From positions 5,055,816-5,119,815 of the forward strand of contig OX336337.1 in NCBI GenBank assembly GCA_946902875.1: DNA of 64,000 nt. Reading direction: 5' to 3'. The position numbers were made by a program, and so were the translations under genes. Source of the DNA: Nematopogon swammerdamellus. Its lineage: Eukaryota > Arthropoda > Insecta > Lepidoptera > Adelidae. Under the pieces are notes generated by a model. The model did no database searches. It was not told where the DNA came from and saw only the letters and a program-made list of their open reading frames with translations. Shown here piece by piece: positions 33,001 to 41,160 of the stretch (the stretch's first letter is position 1; each line of letters begins with the position of its first letter).

Positions 33001-34271
33001 CCCTCCCCGACCCCACCCCTCTCGTGCCCGCCCCCGCGGTCGTACCAGCTCCCGCCTATCCGCTCCGCCCGCTCCCCCCCATCACTTTGCAGGAAGTGGA
33101 GCACGCCTATTTCACTCAGCAGTATGCTCAGCAGCGGCCCATCACCGAGGTCATCGGCAGCCAGAACTTCTACTTCCTGCAGGAGTCGGAGATCGACAGC
33201 CCGGCGGCGACCCCACAGCCGCCGACGCAGGCCTCCCCGCCCGGCCCCATCCCCTCCCAGACCTTCACCAACCAGAACTACATGCCCATGTCAGGCGCGC
33301 GCGTGGCTCCCGAGCCGGGCGTGTTGCCCCCCCAGCCGCACTTCCCATCCCCCGCAGAGCTGCCCGTGTTCCCGCCGGCACCCCTCCCGCCGCGCGCCCT
33401 CCCCCATCACCCGCTTGAGCGCATGCTCCCGCAGCCTTTGCCTCATGCGATCCTCCACGAATCCCCGCCCGCACGTGACGAGCCCGCCCCATCCCCCGCA
33501 CCTGCTGCGCCCGCAACTACCTCGGAGCCCCCGCCGGTCGATGATGACGAGTGGACCGAGAGCCCCGACCGAGATAACGGTGGAGACAAACCGCGACCGC
33601 AAGGCGACGGTGACGGCCAGAACCATCGCAACCGCAGATACAGCCGATTACCCCCGCGCGGACAGTCCAACGGCTACCGCGGCCGCGGCGGCTTCCGGCA
33701 GGGCGGTGACGGTTACCAGGGACGACAGAACAGTGACGGCTACCAGGGTCGTCAGAACAACGGGGGCTACCAGGGAAGGGCCCCGCGTGACGACAACTAT
33801 CAAGGGCGACCTCCGCGCGATGATAACTATCAGGGGCGGCCTCCGCGAGATGACAACTACCAGGGACGGTCTCAAAGAGAGGACCGGCCACCGAGAGAGG
33901 ATCGCCCTCCGAGAGAGGATCGCCCTCCGAGAGAGGACCGGCCTCCGAGAGAGGACCGACCTCCACGTGAGGACCGGCCTCCGAGACAGGACAGACCTCC
34001 ACGTGAAGACCGACCTCTGCGAGAGGACCGGCCTCCGAGAGACGACCACTACCAGGGTCGAGACTCCCACTACAGGAACGGAGACAACGGTAACCATCAG
34101 AACGACAACGGTGGTGGCCGCGACCAGTATGAGAACTCGCAGGGCTACCAAGGAGGGTTCAAGGGTCGCGGTCGAGGCGGCGGCGCGCGCGGCGGCCCTC
34201 GCGGTGGCCCCCCGCGTTCTTCGCGCCCGCCCCCGCACTTCGCTCGTAAGCAGACTCCCACCGCGGAGTAG
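26943..34271 (+). CDS. Capr: Caprin homologue (four exons, ~694 aa)
   Basis: Exons 26943-27095, 30205-30387, 31714-31880 and 32690-34271 join in consistent phases (0, 0, 2). Caprin is a cytoplasmic RNA-binding protein that partners G3BP/Rasputin and FMRP in ribonucleoprotein granules and translational control. The N-terminal homology region (about residues 33-235) is clear: ILVIIEHKIRNLEKRKSKL, GKELNADQKVAVAKYDEV, then LYPEVTPRHEA and EILGTTYAHIKQIV, in the order known for caprin-1. NFYFLQESEID at about residue 326 corresponds to the G3BP-binding YNFIQ-type motif. A Pro-rich middle follows, then an Arg/Gly tail with NYQGRPPRDD and PPREDR repeats ending before TAG. Length is close to vertebrate caprin-1. 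An AATAAA lies near 34458. Confidence 0.95.
27096..28031. other. Capr intron 1, first part
   Basis: No coding sequence. A decayed SINE-A piece (CAGTGTAGTCGTAACGACCA) lies at about 27900-27990. Confidence 0.4.
28032..28702. mobile_element. piggyBac-like non-autonomous element
   Basis: TTAA stands at both ends (28032-28035 and 28699-28702), followed by CCCTTTGAGTCC on the left and its imperfect inverse (CCCTTCTAGTCC) on the right. TTAA targets and CCC-starting TIRs are piggyBac traits. No transposase. The right end holds two perfect 20- to 22-bp palindromes around GGAGCGCGCGCTCC. Its right part is homologous, inverted, to 41730-41985. It lies in Capr intron 1. Confidence 0.75.
28703..29685. 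other. Capr intron 1, middle part
   Basis: AT-rich, with short (TTTA)n near 28760. No exon or known element found. Confidence 0.4.
29690..29845 (+). mobile_element. 8690-family element, decayed
   Basis: Contains TCTTTACCTGTACATGTTGTAAAAGG, split as the core, then ACGCGATGGCCACC, TTGGCACGGTCATTCCATC and AGTCGTGCAG, in the order of the 14470 copy. Confidence 0.55.
29930..30118 (-). pseudogene. RTE-type retrotransposon C-terminal fragment
   Basis: The minus strand encodes IKYVGGKQWFRIAEGREDW in broken frames, then KIGEAYVQQWTLTS, preceded by a PTGKRNVGR-like segment: the C-terminal end of RTE-class pol proteins. A second fragment lies at 45155-45370. Confidence 0.75.
30205..30387 (+). CDS. Capr: Capr exon 2
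   Basis: Acceptor TTTGTTTCAG and donor GTAACG. Encodes SKLISYRDLQKSGKELNADQ through REAKKQAKK, the central helices of the homology region. Confidence 0.93.
30402..30507. mobile_element. MITE just after Capr exon 2
   Basis: The inverted ends AAGTTTCCGGATTAACAGTA and TACTGTTAATCCGGAAACTT extend over about 27 bp. The centre is CTGAAGAAGCCCGTGACGTA then GCGGGTGAAACGTCG. It starts only about 14 bp after the splice donor. Confidence 0.85.
30508..31713. other. Capr intron 2 remainder
   Basis: Contains a weak SINE-A remnant at about 30770-30900 (ATACCACCGCACTGAGTGAA) and a jockey-type 3' remnant at 31340-31430 (GAATGTCCATGGGTGGTTGT). Confidence 0.45.
31714..31880 (+). CDS. Capr: Capr exon 3
   Basis: Acceptor ATCCTGCAG and donor GTGAGT. 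Encodes DAWVRTAAETTKIRDVLLVM through LTDHDLKILDDL, ending in phase 2. Confidence 0.93.
31905..32235 (-). repeat. Dispersed repeat of the GGCCAAGTGCGA type, reverse
   Basis: Begins about 23 bp after the Capr exon 3 donor. Contains GGGACCCTATTACTAAGCCT, a (GTCT)n run, GTTATTATGGCCGATATAAC and ends near CTTGGCCAGG. Confidence 0.75.
32236..32689. other. Capr intron 3, 3' part
   Basis: No repeat or exon recognised; ends with acceptor GTTTTGCAG before 32690. Confidence 0.4.
32690..34271 (+). CDS. Capr: Capr exon 4 (terminal)
   Basis: Carries the end of the homology region, the acidic/Pro-rich linker, the NFYFLQESEID motif and the Arg/Gly-rich tail; stop TAG at 34269-34271. GC is far higher than in the flanks. 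An 18-bp coding minisatellite (PPREDR) lies at about 33880-34050. Confidence 0.95.
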
Positions 34272-36433
34272 CGCGCGCACGCACGCACACAACGTCGCTA
34301 CAGATGCGGACGAGAGGACTCCGGCGTCCGACTAATCTATCTTAGAAGGCAAATTTCACCGGCAACAACGAGCAAAGGAAACACACTCGACTCTTAACAC
34401 ACGTGGTCAACAACAAAAAATATTTTAAAAAAGAAAAAAAAAGAGAAAACATGAAACTGAATAAAAAGTTAATTTACTTGAACTTAGACGTATGATTATG
34501 ATAATTCAGTAATGTAAGTATGTAAATTGTAGGGAGTTGATATGCGAGAGAGGCGGGCGGGTGGAGTGGGTACGCCGGACCCCGCCGTCTCGAAGTACCT
34601 CACATGTGCCTCCGCCTCACACAAGCCACCGAGTGGGGCTCCGTACACATCCCACGAGATTATTGTGAACGAGGTTAAAGCTCTCATCAAAAGCAAATTG
34701 AATTTTCTATTTAATTATTACAGTGCATTTGTTAATGAAAAGAAATAGTATTAAAGTATGTCTGAAACGAGAACGCCTGAATGGCTATGTGGAAGTGATT
34801 AAATTGTATTTTCGCTTGTTTAATATTGTTTCTATTATATTCCTCATACAGTTTTATCTTATTCTTTTTATTTTACTACTTTTAATTAATTTAGAACATG
34901 CAGCTTTAAAACCTTAAATATGTAGCCATTTTTCTTGAAATGTTAATTTCATTCGCCACCCCCGCATAAGTCCGAATGTCTATGGGAGTTGTTAGACACC
35001 ATTATATCACGCTTTCTATGAAAAAAAATAGCTCAGCCGATCACAGAGGCAATCCAATTTCTTCAATGGGAAATTTCGATCAGCATTGCCAGATGGTTCA
35101 GTTGAAAAACCCGGACATTATTCATCAAAGAGCCTTTGGTTTTTCAAGTACAAATGTTTCATGACCTTTGGAAAAGGAATGGGAGTTATAGTAATAAATA
35201 AAAGGGTTGAATTGATTTAACTTTGTTCTTATATGAGGTTACATTACAAATCGGATTAATTACTCGTAAGCCCATGTACCTAAATCGATTTAGTATTTTT
35301 CGAGTAAATCACATATGACAGTAAAGGGGAATTGACATGTTTTCTCCGACTGCGTTCATTTCCGACCCCACTGCTCAGCTCATGAATAATGACTTGATTC
35401 TATACAGCTACGCCCATGCCCTATATTTTTCTAAAAATGGTTAGTACTTTTTACGTGATATGTGCACAAACAGACTTAAGTGCATGCCAGAGTCATTGTT
35501 AGTGTCAACGAGGTCTCATGTCAGTGCTTCTCTTTAGTCGTTACATTGCACTGCCCCTGTACTGGCGTTACTCACTCGCCGATGTGAGTATGAGAAACGA
35601 TCTCACTCAACCAATCAGTAGGCGTTCGCTGAGGCATCCGGCCCGGCTATTGCTTGAAATATGCGAGTATTTGGTGTGATTTTGCGAGTGAGTTAACGCC
35701 GGTAGACCTGCTGGACGGAAAACACGAACCAATTTTTGTAGCCATTCATTTTTTTTTATCGTCCAATCCGGACGGGTTAAACCTACGTGTGGTAGGGCTT
35801 TACCCGTACCATGTACATACCAAGGTAAGGGGAGGGAGGGAGGAACCTATAGTTTCAAGTGGAATTCAACCACCACTTCAACGGTCGAACGGACACCCAT
35901 CCAAAGTCTGATCGGGCCCTTGTAGAAATTTTATATAAGTATTTACATGTGAGCAAAGCAGGTGTGACCCTGGGCACGTGAACAATTGAACATCGTTCAC
36001 TTGAACTTTTTTTTTAACTAAATTATCCTATATTTTGGCAACGAGTATCGGCAAGGGAGCTTTTTTATCGTAAGGTAATTTTGAGGTTGAACTCTACTAC
36101 TGACGTGGCACCAAGTTCACCCGGTCCGTGTTATGGGCTGACATCATGGATGTTGTAGGTGATTTAGCCTGAATCACTATTCTTTCAACATTTTCGTTAT
36201 AAAAAAGCATCTGTCTTTATGGATATATATATTCTTTGCCTTTCTTGTTGTAAAAAGCATTTCTGACAGTTGACACTGACATTACACTGAATAACCTAAA
36301 AAATTGTTTTGTTTCTATTCTTTCGCTCGGATTTTGTTCAAGTTTTCGTTTGTGAAATCGCGAGAAAGTTGATTCATTCATCCAAACTCTCCTCGAAGTC
36401 TTGTACTAAACCATCATATTGGTGGAACGAAAG
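34272..36433. other. Capr 3' UTR and intergenic region
   Basis: The 3' UTR probably ends near the AATAAA at about 34458. Further on: a jockey-type 3' remnant at 34970-35030 (CGAATGTCTATGGGAGTTGT), a diverged reverse SINE-A head/core at about 35690-35935, and a SINE-A tail at 36100-36175. No additional gene seen. The sequence before 36434 is probably the GADD45GIP1 5' UTR and promoter. Confidence 0.45.
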
Positions 36434-36749
36434 ATGAGTGCGTTATTCCAACGCGCACGCTTGCTTGCATCGCGGTATACTCCGCTACGTAGAGCGTCGT
36501 CGTCCACAGCGGCCCCGGCCGCGGCGGAGCTCGAAGACACGCTTGTTCCAGTGCAAGAAGACGATGATGCGCTGGAGCGGGCGCGGAGGATCGAGCTTAG
36601 CCGCAACAAGTCGCGCCTTTCAGCGTCACATTTCAACATAGTGCATGATCGCAGACCGTACGAGGTGCCAATATCCCGCGCACACCTTACGGTTAAATAT
36701 AACCGTAAACTGTACGGCAAATACGGCGCCGCTAGCGGCGTCAACCCGA
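36434..36749 (+). CDS. GADD45GIP1: GADD45GIP1 exon 1
   Basis: Targeting sequence and start of the conserved region. Ends with the first base of a Ser codon before donor GTGAGT at 36750. Confidence 0.9.
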
Positions 36750-39700
36750 GTGAGTATCTCTTATTACCACGGTCCTATTGTCATTTTCTTATACAGTAAC
36801 CTCAGGAGTGTTATTTTCGTTTTCCATAGGTTTTCATTGATGAACACCGCATTACAAATATATATATATATATCCACTTGAATGATAGGAAGGAATTGAA
36901 CTAAGCTCGCGTTAGCATCACCGAACACATCCGGGCCCATTAGCAGTAGAGGAGGGTGTCAATCGAGGTCTGCACTAGCGAATGGTCACTCTGTGTAGTT
37001 CTCCAGCATGCGTTACGTTTCGGCTCGCGGCAAGCCCTCGTCAGCTAGTCTGCGATGACTAGGACGCAGAGAACCACCAGTGCCGCTCTCGACCTCCCTC
37101 TATCTACCTATTGATATCCTGTAGGCTGTAGGATGTAGCTTCCAGTGGCGTTTTCGAAGCTTTTTCCATATATGAGCTTAGCATCTATCTTATCTTAGCG
37201 AGTTTGAGATTTATTTCGCACATGTAGAAATTTTTAAAATCAATAAAGATATTCAATAAAGAATCAACAAACAAATTTTGTGAAAAAAAAAATCAGATTA
37301 TAGAAAACTATGAACATACTGTACATAATGAAAACCCGTCTCTCAGGCGTGTTTTTTTTTTTTTTTTTTGTAAACTGACACGGTGGCTACATCACCTACA
37401 ACGTCCGTGATGTCAGCCCATAACACCGGGTGAACTAGGTGCCATGTCAGTGCTTCCCCCTTTGGTCGTGCCGGCTACACTGAACTGGTCGGAAAACACA
37501 AACTATTTACATAGCCGTTTAGACCGACGTTTCATTCAGTGCGGTGGTACCAACCCGGGCGGGTTAAACCCTACCACCAAGTAAGATTAGGAGGGAAGAG
37601 ACCTACAGTTTTACGAGGAATCCGAACCTCGGTCAGCCTCCGGTCAGCGGTCACCCATCCAAGTACTGACCCCACCCAGCGTTGCTTAACATTCAATAGC
37701 GACAGTTGACTGTCGGCACCACTGAGCTATTGAGGCTGACATCAGGCACGAGTCTTCAGAAATAGTGCACCTACTAATCCACGTCTGCAATTAAAAGTTA
37801 AATTTGTTTCTCACTATCCAGTCTACTGAGTTGCAGTCTATGGTAGATACTTAGTGGTAATGTTAATTTTATTATGTTCAGGTATATGCTGGCCATCGAA
37901 ACGAGATTTGGCGGACACCAGAGAATATGAGAGTGTGGCGCACCCGTTCACCATACAAGAGATGGCTGAAAAAGCCGCCAAGAAGAGACAGGAGGAGAAG
38001 AAGAAGATAGATGAGAGGCAGCAGTCGATAGCGCTTAAATTAACAAAGTTGGAAATTTGGAAAAAGGATTTGAATGACAGGTTAAATAAAAAGATGGCAG
38101 AAGTTCAAAAGGCTAAGGTAAGCAAAATGTCTTGTTTTTTGACGTGATAACGTCTTATAAATTGATGAACACCGGCTGCACGCACGAATATCACGTCACG
38201 TTCCATCTGAGCCTGTGTGTGCAAGCGAGAGCGCGTAACAAGCGATAGAGAGACACAATCGGCCCAAGCGTCGGCTTGTAAAAGTACCAGGGCCGACGAG
38301 GTTACTCGTACCATAATATCTGGCCGGTCGGAAAATATTTCAAATTTAGAATATTCATGAAACAAGGGTTGTATGACGTTATCACGTAAAACTATCGTCC
38401 GTAAACCGACTTTACAGACAACCAATTTTTTTTTATAGACGGCCGGCACTTGTCTTCCCAAAACTTCATCGAAAGATCAGACATACCCAATATGGTCTCG
38501 CACAGCTCGCGATACCACGCTCAGAATCGACGTGCCAACTTTGATTAATCGACTTTGTATGTTTTTGTTCCAAGTACTTCTTAGATTTTCATCTGGTCCC
38601 ATATACATAGAGCTTAATGTACGGTCATTGACAATTACATGAAGTGGCGGATGGCCGAGTGGTTTGGGCATCGGCTTCTCATGCGAGAGGTCCGAGGTTC
38701 GAATCCGGTCGGCGTGTACCAATGAGTTTTTTCTGACGAAAAAATTTACGTGCATACCTACACCTGCTGCTTCGCCGTTCGGAACCGGTGTAAGACTGTA
38801 GGTCCCTTCCCTTGCCCCTTACTAGGTGGTAGGCTCAAATTGTAGCCGCCTGGGTTGCTACCACCGTACTGGATGTAAGATGGCCGCATAGCAGCCTCGG
38901 TTGTGTTCTCCTCTAGTCCAGTATAGCCAGCAATCCTGGGAAGTCTCCGGTATGGCACCTACCTTCTCGGAGGTGATGTTGGCTGGTCGGAGCATGCGAT
39001 TTGGCCCCTCCGACTCAGCCACCGGATACCGGATAACATAAAAAAAAAACATGATTACTAAAACAACTAAATATTTTTTTATTATTCGATGAATGCAAAA
39101 AAGTTGAATATTCTAATAATAACATTTTCAACTATTTGCAAGCCCTAGTCGCAGCTTGCAGCGACTGACGTGCTCTCGTTGTCTGCGAAAGAACAGTGTA
39201 CAAGCTTGGTACAAACACGTTGAATGTTCTTCTCTGAAGTTACATCACCAACACTGCCCCTCAGTCTCTTATTTTATACTAGCTTTTGCCTGCGGCTACA
39301 CTTCGCGTGTTTAGGGTTTTACTTTTTGCTCACAGCTCAGGCCGCGCATGACGTAGCGTTATGATCTAAAACCATCTTGAGAAGTGACAAGAATACAAGA
39401 ATATCATTCTCCATATTTATAATAAAAAAAAATTTCTTCAATTTAATAGGACATTAACCCCTTGCGACTATGCTAGCCCCATTCCCTTCCTTCGTGTAAA
39501 ACGGGTCGCGTAAAATTAGTGTACATACGTTCTATCAATATCAGCATTTTCAGCTTTGAATCTAATAAAAAAAAATGGGTGTATGTACTTATGTACGCAC
39601 GTTCGAAGTTATTCTTGGGCCCCCCTCACCCCCGACCCCTTGATCACCTCAAAGGCAGCACCGCACAATACCTACATACAAATATTTTTTATGCGGTTAC

Positions 39701-40392
39701 GATGACCGTGATGTGATGTTTTTTCTGAGTTTACTCCCCATTTTCATAACATTAAATTTATTGCAAACATGCGAAAAGAAGGGCCCTAAGGGATGGAGAA
39801 GATGAGTACTAGATGGTAGGGTTTATCCCGCCCGGGTTGCTACCACCGCACTGAATGAGTCGTCGGTCGAAACGGCTATGTAAATAGTTCTTGTTTTCCG
39901 TCCATTTCAGTGTAGCCGACATGAAATGAAGGGAAGCACTGACATGGCACCTAGTTCACCCGGTGTTATGGGCTGACATCACAGATGTTGTAGGTGATGT
40001 AGCCAAATGTGTCAATTTCCATAAAGAAAAAAAGAAAAAATCGCTTCTATGATTAAATTGATTGAGACTTTTTTTAATTTTTATTGATAGCGCTACATGT
40101 GGCATTGTTTCACCTACAAGTAGGTGTCTAACGATGCCCATGGACATTCTGTGATGCACGGGGATTGTGATTACAGGAAAAGAAGGAGCGGCTTGTGGAC
40201 GAAGTGCGCAGACATTTCGGCTTCAAGCTAGACTACCGCGACGAGCGCTTCCAGGAGATGCTCGCCAAGCGAGAGCTCGAGCAGAGGAAGCAGGAGAAAC
40301 TGGCTCGGCGCGAGGCCAAGGAGCAGCAGATGCTGGCCAAGATTCAACAGAAGAATGTCGCCATCACCGAAAACAAAGAGCCCAACCAATAA
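36434..40392 (+). CDS. GADD45GIP1: Mitoribosomal protein mL64 / CRIF1 homologue (three exons, 255 aa)
   Basis: Exons 36434-36749, 37882-38117 and 40177-40392 join in phases 1 and 0. The protein is a component of the mitochondrial large ribosomal subunit near the exit tunnel, needed to make inner-membrane oxidative-phosphorylation subunits. It starts MSALFQRARLLASRYTPLRR, a basic, Ser/Arg-rich mitochondrial targeting sequence. The family signature KLYGKYGAASGVNP then ICWPS (as in human YGKHGAASGVDP..LWP) is at about residues 96-115, followed by a long charged helix (KRQEEKKKIDERQQ), the GFKLDYRDERFQEML block and a Lys/Arg-rich C-terminus. An ATG 15 bp upstream is in frame (MVERK); the later one gives the better presequence. 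AATAAA at 40432 follows the stop. Confidence 0.92.
36750..37357. other. GADD45GIP1 intron 1, 5' part
   Basis: Short (AT)n at about 36860 and a T(18) run at 37352. Nothing else recognised. Confidence 0.4.
37358..37745 (-). mobile_element. SINE-A, full-length reverse copy
   Basis: Reads from a T-rich end and GTAAACTGACACGG through the body to a head with GGTGACCGCTGACC, TTAAGCAACGCTGGGTGGGG, CAACTGTCGCTATTGAATG and AGCTCAGTGGTGCCGACAG on the reverse strand. Nearly the same as 59346-59735. Confidence 0.9.
37882..38117 (+). CDS. GADD45GIP1: GADD45GIP1 exon 2
   Basis: Acceptor ATTATGTTCAG and donor GTAAGC. Encodes ICWPSKRDLADTREYESVAH through NKKMAEVQKAK, a charged helix. Confidence 0.9.
38118..38642. 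other. GADD45GIP1 intron 2, 5' part
   Basis: ACGTGATAACGTCTTATAAA-like start (38141) and a matching inverted TGACGTTATCACGT near 38375-38390 suggest a small TIR element of about 240 bp. No exon. Confidence 0.4.
38643..39050 (+). mobile_element. SINE-B, full-length with tRNA head
   Basis: The head has box A TGGCCGAGTGG and box B GGTTCGAATCC with tRNA spacing that includes a long variable arm. The body has ACTGTAGGTCCCTTCCCTTG, TTACTAGGTGGTAGGCTCAA and GTTGCTACCACCGTACTGGA. The 3' end is GGATAACATAAAAAAAAA. Other copies lack the head. Confidence 0.85.
39051..39820. other. GADD45GIP1 intron 2, middle
   Basis: Contains a start-like piece of the 8205 family at 39279 (CTAGCTTTTGCCTGCGGCTA). No exon. 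Confidence 0.4.
39822..40035 (+). mobile_element. SINE-A body, 5'-truncated
   Basis: GTTGCTACCACCGCACTGAA, AAACGGCTATGTAAATAGTT and TGTGTCAATTTCCATAAAGA mark core and tail. The next 100 bp carry a jockey-type 3' remnant up to the exon acceptor. Confidence 0.85.
40177..40392 (+). CDS. GADD45GIP1: GADD45GIP1 exon 3
   Basis: Acceptor TGATTACAG; encodes EKKERLVDEVRRHFGFKLDY through NKEPNQ and TAA. The DYRDERFQEML block is the conserved C-terminal signature. Confidence 0.92.
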   Translation, partial: EKKERLVDEVRRHFGFKLDYRDERFQEMLAKRELEQRKQEKLARREAKEQQMLAKIQQKNVAITENKEPNQ

Positions 40393-41007
40393 AACTATCG
40401 TGTAGATTTAAATGTAGCTATATTTCAGAAGAATAAAAATTAAACACTTCAAAAATAAATTCACTTTCAATCGTAAAGCACACGGCCGAGCCGGCTAGTC
40501 AAAACCACTTCTATATACATCAACTTCAGACCCAAGTGTCTCAACACGGCATATTTTTGCCATTGCCGAGGTTAGAATTTTTCCTTTTGGAATTGCTTAA
40601 ATAAATGATCTATGGTGAATGCCGCCATCCGGTTAAGTTGAAAACTTTGCGGCGATTGCTTATCAAATGTGAATACCTACTGAACTTATTGTCGTCACTA
40701 AAATCTGTACGTCTGTTTGAACAGTGTTTATTCCAAACTACATTGTACCGTAAACCGCATTGTGGTAAGAAAGTTTTGCTGGTGCCGTTCGGGCGACCAC
40801 CCCTCCGCCACTCGTACCCCTCTGAAAGCTACAATTCCACTGCCGCAGACCTCTCTCTGTCTATTGACATAAAAAGACGAGTGTAGGTCTTCGATGGAGC
40901 ACACTCCTAGCACTAACAGTATCGTAGAAACACTGCTAATTTATGTAGCAGTTTAAAAAAATGTTACTTTAAACGACAGTCTAAAAATGCCATTCGTAAA
41001 ATATAGC
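40393..41007. terminator. Convergent 3' region of GADD45GIP1 and CEP78
   Basis: AATAAA signals on the plus strand at 40432 and 40454 serve GADD45GIP1. The CEP78 3' UTR enters from the right; no clear minus-strand AATAAA was fixed. Confidence 0.5.
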
Positions 41008-41160
41008 TCAAGATTCTTCATCAGATGAGGAGAATACATCGCGAGGGTTGATGGTGCGATGGATCGAGGAGTCGGAGCCGCGTGACGAGTGCACGAGGGT
41101 CTCAGTGGAACCGCTCACGGTGCTACTGCATGAACCTTGAGCGTTCTGGTTCATTGACAT
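41008..41160 (-). CDS. CEP78: CEP78 last exon
   Basis: Acceptor TTTCATTACAG; encodes MSMNQNAQGSCSSTVSGSTE, then a Ser-rich stretch ending SSSDEES and TGA (41008-41010). Confidence 0.75.
   Translation of the reverse strand: MSMNQNAQGSCSSTVSGSTETLVHSSRGSDSSIHRTINPRDVFSSSDEES

Noticed and set aside
33124..34335. 403-codon plus-strand frame and long minus-strand frames over Capr exon 4
   Set aside because: Shadows of the GC-rich, repetitive Capr reading frame; Arg/Thr- or Ser-rich composition without domains.
38646..38720. Functional tRNA gene with long variable arm
   Set aside because: A and B boxes are good, but the sequence continues directly into a SINE body with A-rich tail, so it is a SINE head.
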